Virus record (IMG/VR): IMGVR_UViG_3300003323_000233
Coordinates: 1-36,745 of that record
Source of the DNA: a virus
DNA: 36,745 nt
Reading direction: 5' to 3' (one strand)
The translations under genes and the position numbers were made by a program. Under the pieces are notes generated by a model, which did not search any database, was not told the DNA's origin, and was given only the letters and a program-made list of their open reading frames with translations. Below, in pieces: positions 6,539-14,134 of this stretch (positions are counted from its first letter, which is position 1; each line of letters begins with the position of its first letter).

Positions 6539-7408
6539 ATGGCGCGAAGCAAAGACGAGATTTTAACCGGAATGAAGGCCACGGTAAGGACTTACCCGAG
6601 CCTAAACGCTTTCAAGTTCCCGGAGGACGGCGGATCGGCCGTTAGCGTGTTTAACCTCATCCTCGAGATCGTGGCTATTTGTGTATTCACGTTTGAGGTG
6701 ATACTCGACAAAACAAAGTCGGATATTCAGAAAGTAGCCGACACGACAGCGCCAGGGAATAACAAGTGGATCCAAGCCCAAATGTTTAAATTTCAGTTTG
6801 GCGATGTAATTGATTTGGTGGATTTCGTTCCGGTGTACGATGTGATCGATCTAACGAAACGCATTATTACCCAATGCGCCGTAAAAGATATAGGATCGGG
6901 AGTGGTGGGGATAAAAATTGCAAAAGGCAGCGCGCCCCCATTTTTACCCTTAACAAATACTGAATTACAAGCCGTAAAGGATTATTATTATGGAACTGAC
7001 ACCACGGAGGGAATCGGGTTTTCTGGCGTAAAGGCCCAATTTATTACGATGGATCCCGACAGGATCAGGATAGAGGCGAACGTATTTTATTTCGGACAAT
7101 ATGTGGAAAACGATGTTAAAACTAATGTGGTTGCGGCTATTAACGCTTTCCTACAAAGTTTTGCAAACGATTCATTCGGTGGCCGCGTATATATTATCCG
7201 ACTGGTAGACGCCATCCAGCAAGTTCCGGGCGTTAATCGCGTTGAATTAATCGCGTTGGATGGTCGGTCGTCGGCCACTGCTTTTGGATCCGGAATCTCA
7301 ATCCCAATTCAGGGTTATTACGATCCGGTCGCCGGACACATTATTTCAGAGGATCACGCCGGCGATACGCTGGACGACACAATCACAATGGTACAAGAAC
7401 CAGTATAA
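6539..7408 (+). CDS. Baseplate J-like wedge protein
   Basis: This 289-residue protein resembles Mu gp47/P2 gpJ/T4 gp6 baseplate wedge proteins. The C-terminal domain shows the characteristic order: DRIRIEANVFYFGQYV, a helix VVAAINAFLQSF, FGGRVYIIRLVDAIQ, and VPGVNRVELIALDG, the 'initial sites then V-x-GV' segment of the family. The N-terminal half is helical with two hydrophobic stretches (VFNLILEIVAICVFTFEVIL), seen in this family as packing helices. It would join the gp25-like wedge (17711) and the hub to start contraction. It is unusual that it lies in the head region, about 10 kb from the other baseplate genes. Confidence 0.72.
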   Translation: MARSKDEILTGMKATVRTYPSLNAFKFPEDGGSAVSVFNLILEIVAICVFTFEVILDKTKSDIQKVADTTAPGNNKWIQAQMFKFQFGDVIDLVDFVPVYDVIDLTKRIITQCAVKDIGSGVVGIKIAKGSAPPFLPLTNTELQAVKDYYYGTDTTEGIGFSGVKAQFITMDPDRIRIEANVFYFGQYVENDVKTNVVAAINAFLQSFANDSFGGRVYIIRLVDAIQQVPGVNRVELIALDGRSSATAFGSGISIPIQGYYDPVAGHIISEDHAGDTLDDTITMVQEPV

Positions 7409-7893
7409 TGGGATTTTTCCAAACAAATTGGCGTAATCAGGCTACCAAGAATTGCCCACCAGAGTTACGAGGCGTTTCGTTTCTGGACTGGCTGGCATCA
7501 TTGGTTTCAGGGCTACAAGTAGCAATGGATAATAATGCCGCATGGGAGTCTGATTTAAGACTACGTGCCAAATTCAATTCCCAAAAAATGGTAATGCAGG
7601 CGGCATTAAACACGATCTTTGCAACCACCGGCATAATCGTAGAGACACAAACCAGCGTCGCCACATTCAATTATTCTTACAATGAAGGGGAAGGGATTGA
7701 ACCTATTTTCACTTATAATGAAGATGAGGTAAAACCGACTTATATTTACAACGAGTCCGAACCGGTCGACACATACGATTTTATCGTCAAAGTTCCGATG
7801 GCTTTCTACTCTCCCGAGATCGACCGACGTGTTAGAGCGGAGGTAACTAAATTAAAACTCGGCGGCAAACTGTTTAACGTTATTAGCTACTAA
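7408..7893 (+). CDS. Probable baseplate/tail protein, internal repeats
   Basis: This 161-residue protein lies between the J-like protein and a fibre, the place held by tail protein I (P2 gpI) in other contractile phages, so a wedge or fibre-linking role is likely. There is no clear family motif. Residues 88-124 contain three degenerate repeats of about 13 residues built on aromatic-x-Y-N-E-x-E (NYSYNEGEG, FTYNEDEV, YIYNESEP), a pattern seen in fibre-attachment regions but not diagnostic. Start and stop both use TAATG overlaps with neighbours. Confidence 0.5.
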   Translation: MGFFQTNWRNQATKNCPPELRGVSFLDWLASLVSGLQVAMDNNAAWESDLRLRAKFNSQKMVMQAALNTIFATTGIIVETQTSVATFNYSYNEGEGIEPIFTYNEDEVKPTYIYNESEPVDTYDFIVKVPMAFYSPEIDRRVRAEVTKLKLGGKLFNVISY

Positions 7894-8708
7894 TGAAAAA
7901 ATATAACAACCCCATTCCTGACGGCGGCGCGCCACTGAATAACAACCGACTGAATACCGAACTCAATTTGGAGTTTTGGGATACGATCGAAGGATTAATG
8001 TCGAGATTCTTATCGGATTCGGAGGGTGTAATCCTGACAGGATGTGTAATTACAGGCGGCGGCCCGTACAATATTAGCGCCGGTATTGTGTTTCTGAATG
8101 GCGAATTCATGCGACTACCGGCACAAACCGGCGTAACGCTACCGACGTACATTCAGCCGGACGCGGTAAATAACATTACAAAGCAATTTGCCGACGGCGC
8201 AAACAAAACATTGATCATTGAAAAAGCCGCCAAGATTGGCGCGGCGCCAGGATCAGGCCAGAAAATCAGCATTACAACCACCACAGATCCAGACGATCGC
8301 AGGTTTAACGTGGGATTGAATCAGGACATACAATCCGAAATAACCCTGCGAAATGCCCAAAATCCAGGCGGATTGATCACGAAGGTTGTGAATATTGGCG
8401 ACTGGAATATGGATTCAACCGCCACAATAGCCGTTCCTCATGGATTGGCAGACTTTAAAAAGATCCGGAGTTTTCAGGTAATTGTAAGAGACGACGCGGA
8501 TACATTTTATAGTGATCTGCTTAGTCAGACAACACAAAGTGCATACCACAAGCCGTCCGGATACTCGAATGGCGTGGACTCAACAAATATTAACTTAGGT
8601 CGTGTTGCGTCACCTGACGGCGACGGGCACCTCGGCTGGTTTGATGGTACGGGATACGATTCCACAGGATATAATCGTGGATGGATTGTAATCCATTATG
8701 CGCCTTAA
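7893..8708 (+). CDS. Putative tail fibre protein
   Basis: This 271-residue protein has a fibre-like composition rich in G, N, T and D. The N-terminus (IPDGGAPLNNNRLNTE) resembles attachment ends of small phage fibres. A strand-rich middle (GCVITGGGPYNISAGIVFLNGEF) is a common fibre motif describing an 'initial condition' domain. The C-terminus (about residues 170-271) is a compact beta domain ending GWIVIHYAP, probably the receptor-binding tip. It follows the J- and I-like genes. No signal peptide is present, in contrast to the fibre genes at 18562 and 19497. Its stop overlaps the stop of the opposite-strand protease gene. Confidence 0.6.
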   Translation: MKKYNNPIPDGGAPLNNNRLNTELNLEFWDTIEGLMSRFLSDSEGVILTGCVITGGGPYNISAGIVFLNGEFMRLPAQTGVTLPTYIQPDAVNNITKQFADGANKTLIIEKAAKIGAAPGSGQKISITTTTDPDDRRFNVGLNQDIQSEITLRNAQNPGGLITKVVNIGDWNMDSTATIAVPHGLADFKKIRSFQVIVRDDADTFYSDLLSQTTQSAYHKPSGYSNGVDSTNINLGRVASPDGDGHLGWFDGTGYDSTGYNRGWIVIHYAP

Positions 8709-9250
8709 TTCGGGATCCTGAAAAGTTCCTGATTCATTAAATGGGTGGTGTCTGGCTTGTGCATGTATTGTAGTAAAAAGTCAGATCGAGCCGTCATAAT
8801 TGTAAGTGATCCCGGCGGAAGATGTCCCCGGTCGAGAAAATAGTGGGCTAATTCATGCCAAACTACATATTGAACCTCCATTGAATCGACGTGATCGTTG
8901 TACGGATGTCCAATATTGCTTCTGATAAGAGCCTCGTTTATAACGATGGATTTACGGTCATAGTATGTAATTCCCTCATGTGGATACTCGAGTTTGGCAA
9001 CACCCACAGAAAGATCTTGTTCTCCGCGAGCAAGTTTTAAATTCCTCGCTTTACATTCCTCCATGAAGGAATCGTAAAAAGGGCGCAAAACAGGGTCTAC
9101 ACCGAAATGATTTTGATCAACCATATCAGAACATGAGCATAAACCCAGGGCCATTAACCAGACCTTGAATCGGAGTAAAAAGGACACACGACGGATTTTC
9201 CTGGAAAATCGGTCTTTAACAGTGATTGAGCAGTGAGCGCCGTTAACCAT
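8705..9250 (-). CDS. Lipoprotein zinc metalloprotease (metzincin-like)
   Basis: This 181-residue protein is the only gene on the minus strand. Residues 19-40 form a basic then hydrophobic export signal ending in a cysteine pair (LGLCSC, C38/C40) that suits lipid attachment. Residues 132-143 read HELAHYFLDRGH: two zinc-binding histidines with the catalytic glutamate and a third histidine six residues on, one residue longer than the classic metzincin spacing. The following SLTIMTA (148-154) resembles a Met-turn. It would act at the envelope, in the periplasm or on the surface. Its substrate is unknown; a role in entry, release or superinfection exclusion is speculation. A later in-frame Met (M33) would remove most of the signal, so the long start is preferred. 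Confidence 0.7.
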   Translation of the reverse strand: MVNGAHCSITVKDRFSRKIRRVSFLLRFKVWLMALGLCSCSDMVDQNHFGVDPVLRPFYDSFMEECKARNLKLARGEQDLSVGVAKLEYPHEGITYYDRKSIVINEALIRSNIGHPYNDHVDSMEVQYVVWHELAHYFLDRGHLPPGSLTIMTARSDFLLQYMHKPDTTHLMNQELFRIPN

Positions 9251-9304
9251 GGATCAAAGAAATAAAAAGTAAATAATATTTACAAAACATTTTAAAAATA
9301 ATTT
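9251..9304. promoter_or_regulatory. AT-rich divergent promoter region
   Basis: These 54 bases separate the minus-strand protease from the plus-strand head protease and are almost all A/T. They include a 13-base palindrome (TAAATAATATTTA, 9270-9282) that could be an operator. On the minus strand a TTTG lies about 20 bases upstream of TTTCTTTG, one mismatch from the Bacteroidota -33/-7 pair, ending 4 bases before the protease ATG. Confidence 0.4.
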
Positions 9305-10525
9305 ATGGACAAGTCAATCGAACACATCGCAAAAGGCACCAAGTACACCCGGGCTTACGGCGTTCCTGGTGACGCTGGAACCACCGCTATAATGTTGCTT
9401 TATGATGAGATAGGATACAATCCAGAAACCGGAACAGGAATCCGTGGGTCATGGTTCGCGGAGGAAATGTATTACCATAAACAAGCCGGCCGACAAGTCT
9501 GTGTTTACATCAATTCCCCGGGCGGTCAGGTCTACGACGGGTTCAATATTATTCAGGCCATCGAGGATTGCGGCGCCGATACGCATATCGTAGGTATGGC
9601 GGCATCTATGGCGGGCATTATTTCGCAGTTTGGCAAAAAAAGAACCATGAATGATTTTGCCATCGGCATGATCCATGGAGTCGGTGGGTCTGACAAAGAC
9701 AGCAAGCTAACAACCATCACCCAGCAACAACTAAAGGAATGCCTTATGAAGCGCTCCAACCTGAATGAAAAGGCTATCGACAAGATGATGGCACCAGGAA
9801 ATGAGGAATGGATGGATTCGTCTGAAATGCTGGAAAAGGGATTAATAGACGAGGTTGTGATCACTGGAAAGTCGGTCGACAACGCACCAAAACTCAAGAA
9901 TTTGAAAAAGAATTTTGAAACAACGGCCGACGTATTCAAAATTTACACATCGATAGTCAACGAATTGACACTAAAACCAACTAACGACACCGACATGGAA
10001 GAACTTAAAAAGGTTGGCGCTGAACTCGGAATTGAGAACGCAACATCTGATTCAGTTGTGGCGAAAATCAAAGAATTGAAAACAGCGTCCACGAACGCCG
10101 CAGATCTTCAAACGAAACTGACGGCAGCCGAAAAAGGCAAAACAGACGCGGAAGCGGCAAAGAAAACCGCCGAAGATTCTTTGGCAACCGAACGTAAGGC
10201 GCGCGCCACTGAATTAGTGGAGAACGCAATCCTGGCGGGTAAGATCAAAGAGGATAGCAAACAGGAATTTATCGACTTGGCTAACACCAATTACGATCTG
10301 GCTAAAAAGACTCTGAATGCAATCCAGACAACCGCAGCCGCTGCAAGTACGGTTCATAATTTCCTCGGTGCGCCGGCTAATGGCGGAACCGCAGCTACGG
10401 AAGATTATGAGACGTTAGCACGAACCAACCCTGAAAAGCTGGCTAAGATCGCAAACGAAGAACCTGAAAAGTTCGCACGCCTACAGGCCGCATACATCCA
10501 AAAGCAACAAACCAACCAAAAATAA
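9305..10525 (+). CDS. ClpP-type prohead protease with scaffold domain
   Basis: This 406-residue protein processes and scaffolds the prohead. Residues about 25-200 are a ClpP/S14 protease: the SPGGQV oxyanion loop (71-76), nucleophile S101 in GMAASMAG, and H124 in GMIHGV. After about residue 230 the sequence becomes a long charged helical region (AAEKGKTDAEAAKKTAEDS, about 270-300), then a C-terminal part with repeats of E-P-E-K (ARTNPEKLAKIANEEPEKF). This is the arrangement of protease-scaffold fusions, where the scaffold is cut out during maturation. It sits just before the capsid gene, as expected. Confidence 0.88.
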   Translation: MDKSIEHIAKGTKYTRAYGVPGDAGTTAIMLLYDEIGYNPETGTGIRGSWFAEEMYYHKQAGRQVCVYINSPGGQVYDGFNIIQAIEDCGADTHIVGMAASMAGIISQFGKKRTMNDFAIGMIHGVGGSDKDSKLTTITQQQLKECLMKRSNLNEKAIDKMMAPGNEEWMDSSEMLEKGLIDEVVITGKSVDNAPKLKNLKKNFETTADVFKIYTSIVNELTLKPTNDTDMEELKKVGAELGIENATSDSVVAKIKELKTASTNAADLQTKLTAAEKGKTDAEAAKKTAEDSLATERKARATELVENAILAGKIKEDSKQEFIDLANTNYDLAKKTLNAIQTTAAAASTVHNFLGAPANGGTAATEDYETLARTNPEKLAKIANEEPEKFARLQAAYIQKQQTNQK

Positions 10526-10533
10526 ATACTGCT

Positions 10534-11589
10534 ATGCGCAAGAAACTTTTTTTATCTATCATTTTTGCAGCGTTCGGCCTGGTATCTGCCGGCCAATTCG
10601 CGTTAGCCGCTCTTTGCCTTTTCGCTCCATGGCAATTTTTTGAGGTGTCGGTTAAGAATTATGCCGCCGGCGCGGAACTTTTGACTCGGTATTTCCTCAC
10701 AGAAATCCAACCAAAACTATTCCCGGGACAAAGCTGGTTGCAACGCGCTCTTAATGACGATGCGTTCGTAAACAATAATTCGGTTGAATTGCCACACTCT
10801 GGAACAATTCCAGCGATAACCGTAAACCGCTCATCTTGGCCGGCATCTGCTTCTCAACGTACGGACGCGGCTACAAACTACCTTTTGGAAGAACTTTCTT
10901 CCGATCCGGTGCATATCCAGGATAGCGAAGCCCTTACAGTCGCTTACGATAAACGCGCGTCTGTTCTTACGCACCTTGCAAACAGCATTAACGCGAAAGC
11001 GGGTAACCGTGCTCTTTACAAGTGGGCCGCTGGCGCCTCTGGTGCCCGTGTGATTAAGTCCACAGGTGCGGCCCGTACGGCCGCCGGCCCTTCACAGACA
11101 GGTAACCGGAATGCGTTCACCTTGAACGATATTATCAAGGTTCGCCAAATGTTTTTCCAGGACGACGTAATCACAGAGAACGCGGATCTTATGGGTATCG
11201 CGATCCTTACACCGACACAATACGCCGACTTGTTGGCTCAATCCAACATCTTGGAAGCGCAAAAATATGGTCGCGCTAACTTCCCGTCTGGCGTGTTTGA
11301 TCGTGCACTCGGATTCGACATCTACGTGCGCTCGAGCGTCGTGGTGTACAGCAATGCGGACGCCCTTAAAGCAGAGGGAGCAAGCGCGGCAGCTACCGAC
11401 CAAGATGCGGCAGTGTTCTACCATCCGAACTTTGTACGTCGTGCAAAAGGAGCCCTGAAAATGTTTGTAAACCCTGACCGTGCCGAATACTATGGCACCT
11501 TAATGTCAGCTTTGCAACGTTTCGGTGCGGCACCTGCGAGAAACGACAACAAAGGTATTGCCGTGATCATCGAGGACGACGGGGTATAA
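10534..11589 (+). CDS. Major capsid protein
   Basis: This 351-residue protein is the probable shell subunit: it follows the protease-scaffold gene, has the expected length, and its body shows E-loop-like and P-domain-like segments (for example LPHSGTIPAITVNRSSWP, ILTPTQYADLL, FPSGVFDRALGFDIYVRSS). It is odd at the N-terminus: residues 1-20 (MRKKLFLSIIFAAFGLVSAG) look exactly like a signal peptide followed by Q21, and hydrophobicity goes on to residue 36. Such a leader would not be expected on a cytosolic capsid protein. It may be a delta-domain removed by the protease. There is no other in-frame Met near the body of the protein, so the annotated start is the only good one. Confidence 0.82.
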   Translation: MRKKLFLSIIFAAFGLVSAGQFALAALCLFAPWQFFEVSVKNYAAGAELLTRYFLTEIQPKLFPGQSWLQRALNDDAFVNNNSVELPHSGTIPAITVNRSSWPASASQRTDAATNYLLEELSSDPVHIQDSEALTVAYDKRASVLTHLANSINAKAGNRALYKWAAGASGARVIKSTGAARTAAGPSQTGNRNAFTLNDIIKVRQMFFQDDVITENADLMGIAILTPTQYADLLAQSNILEAQKYGRANFPSGVFDRALGFDIYVRSSVVVYSNADALKAEGASAAATDQDAAVFYHPNFVRRAKGALKMFVNPDRAEYYGTLMSALQRFGAAPARNDNKGIAVIIEDDGV

Positions 11590-11611
11590 TCGAAACTACT
11601 TTAATAAAATA

Positions 11612-11648
11612 AGATAAGCCACCATGTGGAAAATCGTGGGGCTTATCT
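11612..11648 (+). terminator. Strong hairpin after capsid gene
   Basis: AGATAAGCC (11612-11620) pairs perfectly with GGCTTATCT (11640-11648). No T run follows on the plus strand. It may be a weak terminator, an mRNA-stabilising or processing hairpin that keeps capsid expression above that of downstream genes. An 8-codon frame within it (MWKIVGLI) is probably chance. Confidence 0.4.
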
Positions 11649-11662
11649 AAACTAAAAATCTT

Positions 11663-12034
11663 ATGGCTAAAAAAGATCAAAAAGAAGGCGCGCCAGTCGT
11701 GCCACTTCCAGGTGAACAAGGACAAACACCAGACCCACAATCACCAACACCAAACGATCCTGGAATCGAGGATGCCGGCGAATCTCCTAAAGAGCCTGAA
11801 AAGGTAGAGGATAAAATTATCGAAGTGCCCGTAACAGCGGCGCCAGAGGATAAGAGTATCCTTAAAACGATTGATGATGTTATTAAGCACTTCAAGGATA
11901 ACGGATACGCAAAACCTGAAAATTATATCGGCCCCGTATACGCTACCGCTGACGGAAACATTTTCTACGAACAAAACGCAGCCTACACACACCACAGACA
12001 GGCAGGTGTAAAACTTTTCATTGTAAACCTGTAA
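11663..12034 (+). CDS. Small capsid-associated protein (proline-rich)
   Basis: This 123-residue protein has a disordered N-terminal half rich in P, E, G and D (residues 1-60) and a compact C-terminal domain (residues 65-123: ILKTIDDVIKHFKDNGY, then GPVYATADGNIFYEQNAA, HHRQ, KLFIVNL). Its place directly after the capsid gene suggests a head decoration or head-fibre protein. No family is named with certainty; a DNA-binding role in the head is an alternative. Confidence 0.5.
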   Translation: MAKKDQKEGAPVVPLPGEQGQTPDPQSPTPNDPGIEDAGESPKEPEKVEDKIIEVPVTAAPEDKSILKTIDDVIKHFKDNGYAKPENYIGPVYATADGNIFYEQNAAYTHHRQAGVKLFIVNL

Positions 12035-12035
12035 T

Positions 12036-13223
12036 ATGCTATCAGGAGTTACCACCGTAGTTCAACAAGGCGGCATAGGTCGCCGGGGCCCGTCTCGCGA
12101 TGGCGTGGCAGGTCTTTTATGGTATAGCGATACATTACCCGCCGGATTTTCATCCAGCACTCGGGAAAAACGAGTGTTGACTCTCGAGGACGCGGAAGCG
12201 CTCGGGATCCTGGATACTGTGTCGGCTGTACAGGTATTGCATTATCATGTGAGTGAATTTTTCCGGTTGAATCCGGAGGGTGAACTATGGATCGGTATTT
12301 ATGACGTTCCGGATACATACGACTTTACAGAACTCGAGGCTCTTTACAACGCGGCTCAAGGTGACATAAGAATCACCGGTATTTACGCCAATTTGCTCAC
12401 GTTCGTAGCGTCTCAAATCACCGCCATCCAGGCAGTGATCACAACCCAGGAAGCGTTAGGGTATCACTCAAGTGTACTTTATGCTCCAAACTTTGCATCC
12501 GGAACGGACTGGTCGGCAGTAGCCGACGCAAGGGCATTAACAGCGCCAAAGGTAACCACGGTAATAGGTCAGGACGGCGGCGGCGCTGGTGCGGCATTGT
12601 TCACCGCTAAAGGATTTTCGATTTCTTGCCTTGGCGCTGAACTCGGAGCGCTTTCACGCGCACAAGTACAACAGTCCATCGGTAATCCGGCAAACTTTGA
12701 TATTTCGGACGGAACTGAACTTGAAACGCTTGCACTGTCAAGCGGTAAGCTGCTTTCAACGGTTTCAAATTCGCTACTTAGCGACCTGAAAGGCAAAGGC
12801 TATTCAGTTGTCCGGAAATATACCCCTAAACTCGCAGGTAGCTACTTTGAGCGTGTTCCAACATCGGTATCCGCCACAAATGACTACGCATGGATTGAGT
12901 TTAACCGTACCATTGATAAGGCGCGCCGGAATATTGAGTCAATCCTAACCCCTCAATTACAATCCGGCGTACCAACGAAATCAGACGGTACATTGCGCGA
13001 CGATGTAATCGGATATTTCCAGAATCTCGTCGGCGGCGTTCTTTTGGATATGATGGCGGCCGGTGAAATATCCGGAGACGCTGGTGACATCAAAAAAATG
13101 GTGTTGATTGATCCAACGCAAAACATCCAGGCGACATCCACGCTCGAGATTACAGTTAAAATAATCCCTGTGGGTGTGGCTGAATTTATCACAGTTAAAA
13201 TAGGCTTTACAACTTCTTTATAA
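12036..13223 (+). CDS. Tail sheath protein (DUF2586-like)
   Basis: This 395-residue protein is the likely contractile sheath subunit. It resembles the DUF2586-type sheath-like proteins of Bacteroidota and some Mu-like phages: a glycine-rich start (QQGGIGRRGPSRDG), an internal domain with QGDIRITGIYAN, then KVTTVIGQDGGGAGAALF and GNPANFDISDG, and a C-terminal sheath-core domain (YAWIEFNRTIDKARRNIESILTP... ending in beta strands VKIIPVGVAEFITVKIGF). Its position right before the tube protein is the usual order in contractile tails. This is the main evidence that the phage is a myovirus. Confidence 0.82.
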   Translation: MLSGVTTVVQQGGIGRRGPSRDGVAGLLWYSDTLPAGFSSSTREKRVLTLEDAEALGILDTVSAVQVLHYHVSEFFRLNPEGELWIGIYDVPDTYDFTELEALYNAAQGDIRITGIYANLLTFVASQITAIQAVITTQEALGYHSSVLYAPNFASGTDWSAVADARALTAPKVTTVIGQDGGGAGAALFTAKGFSISCLGAELGALSRAQVQQSIGNPANFDISDGTELETLALSSGKLLSTVSNSLLSDLKGKGYSVVRKYTPKLAGSYFERVPTSVSATNDYAWIEFNRTIDKARRNIESILTPQLQSGVPTKSDGTLRDDVIGYFQNLVGGVLLDMMAAGEISGDAGDIKKMVLIDPTQNIQATSTLEITVKIIPVGVAEFITVKIGFTTSL

Positions 13224-13224
13224 T

Positions 13225-13656
13225 ATGGTAGGAGGCGTTCCATTAATTAACGGTGTAGCTTACGCGCACGCTGATATTACCCTCGAAATTTTCGGGGTTC
13301 CGATCATTGGTTTGACCGCCATTGAATACGGCGACGCGCAAGATATAACCCCGAATTATTCCACCGGACAACTGCCTACATCGGTAGGTTTTGGGGCGAT
13401 TAAGTTCTCCGCAAAACTGACATTAACAACCGAAGCGGTACAAGCAATTCAAAGAGTGGCCCCAGGCGGAAGGTTGCAAAATATTCAATTCTTCAATATC
13501 GGTGTAAACTTCTTACCTGATAGCGGTGTCCTGGTTCGTCACGCACTTAAAGCCTGTCGGTTTATGGGTCGTCAACTATCGTCCGCCGTTAACGGTTCAC
13601 AAATTGAGGAATCACTCGACATTTTCGTGGCGGACATAGACTATAACAACGCATAA
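13225..13656 (+). CDS. Tail tube protein
   Basis: This 143-residue, strand-rich protein fits the inner tail tube subunit: right length, right after the sheath and before the tail assembly chaperone. The core LEIFGVPIIGLTAIEYGDAQ... has the pattern G-x-x-I-x-G-x-x-x-I-x-Y of tube proteins (introducing strand 1 and the loop), and the end ESLDIFVADIDYNNA gives the last strand. It starts one base after the sheath stop codon. Function is inferred from order and fold pattern. Confidence 0.7.
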   Translation: MVGGVPLINGVAYAHADITLEIFGVPIIGLTAIEYGDAQDITPNYSTGQLPTSVGFGAIKFSAKLTLTTEAVQAIQRVAPGGRLQNIQFFNIGVNFLPDSGVLVRHALKACRFMGRQLSSAVNGSQIEESLDIFVADIDYNNA

Positions 13657-13658
13657 AA

Positions 13659-13943
13659 ATGTCAACCAACAAAACTTACACCATTCGAGTCCAAAAGGAT
13701 TTCGAATCGGACGAATATCTCGAAATGACAGTTCGCGAACTGGACGCACCTATATATTCAGCGGCGCGTGCCCTGTTTTCAAGGGATAAAGACATCGAGG
13801 CCGCAAAATTCTTGATCGAAAATCTCCGAATCGGCGGATGCGAGGCCAGCGAAATAACAGGTGATTTCAGACGGTTACAGGCGGCAATTTATCCACTAAC
13901 TCAATTACTGACCCCGTGGGATGGTGAGTTAAAAAAAAATTAG
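13659..13943 (+). CDS. Tail assembly chaperone, short form
   Basis: This 94-residue protein is the unshifted product of the chaperone gene, comparable to lambda gpG. It is small and mostly helical (ELDAPIYSAARALFSRDKDIEAAKFLIENLRIGG). It lies between the tube and the tape measure, the standard place. The frame ends with TTA AAA AAA AAT TAG, a run of nine A bases directly before the stop. The family normally has two products made by frameshifting, and a long extension in the -1 frame follows here (see the next entry). Confidence 0.75.
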   Translation: MSTNKTYTIRVQKDFESDEYLEMTVRELDAPIYSAARALFSRDKDIEAAKFLIENLRIGGCEASEITGDFRRLQAAIYPLTQLLTPWDGELKKN

Positions 13944-14134
13944 ATGAATATCGGATCCCTGTCGAATATGGCACGGATAAGAAGATAATTTTAAATGGAT
14001 TAGACCAGTACCGGGCGCTAATCCATTTTTATTTTGGAGTCGACCCGGATAAATGCTCCATTGATGAGTATGCAAAATTGTATAGCAGGCTAATTTTTGC
14101 GCTCGAATTTGATGGTAAACTCGCAAGACAATGA
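13659..14134 (+). CDS. Tail assembly chaperone, -1 frameshift product
   Basis: If ribosomes slip back one base on the nine-A run at 13931-13939, the frame avoids the TAG at 13941-13943 and continues as K-L-D-E-Y-R-I-P-V-E-Y-G to a TGA at 14132-14134, giving about 158 residues. The added 64 residues look like a real protein (DQYRALIHFYFGVDPDKCS, then YAKLYSRLIFALEFDGKL), contain no start codon of their own in that frame, and fill an otherwise empty 190-base gap before the tape measure gene. This matches the lambda gpGT arrangement. Confidence 0.78.
13931..13943 (+). promoter_or_regulatory. -1 ribosomal frameshift slippery site
   Basis: Nine consecutive A bases (13931-13939) precede TTAG. In the zero frame the codons read AAA AAA AAT TAG. 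Several A AAA AAA heptamers allow tandem -1 slippage at lysine codons. The stop right after the slippery run is the usual layout. I did not identify a definite downstream stimulatory hairpin. Confidence 0.72.

Noticed and set aside
11092-11424. Minus-strand 110-codon frame opposite the capsid gene
   Set aside because: It is cysteine- and histidine-rich with no pattern and is fully covered by the major capsid gene.
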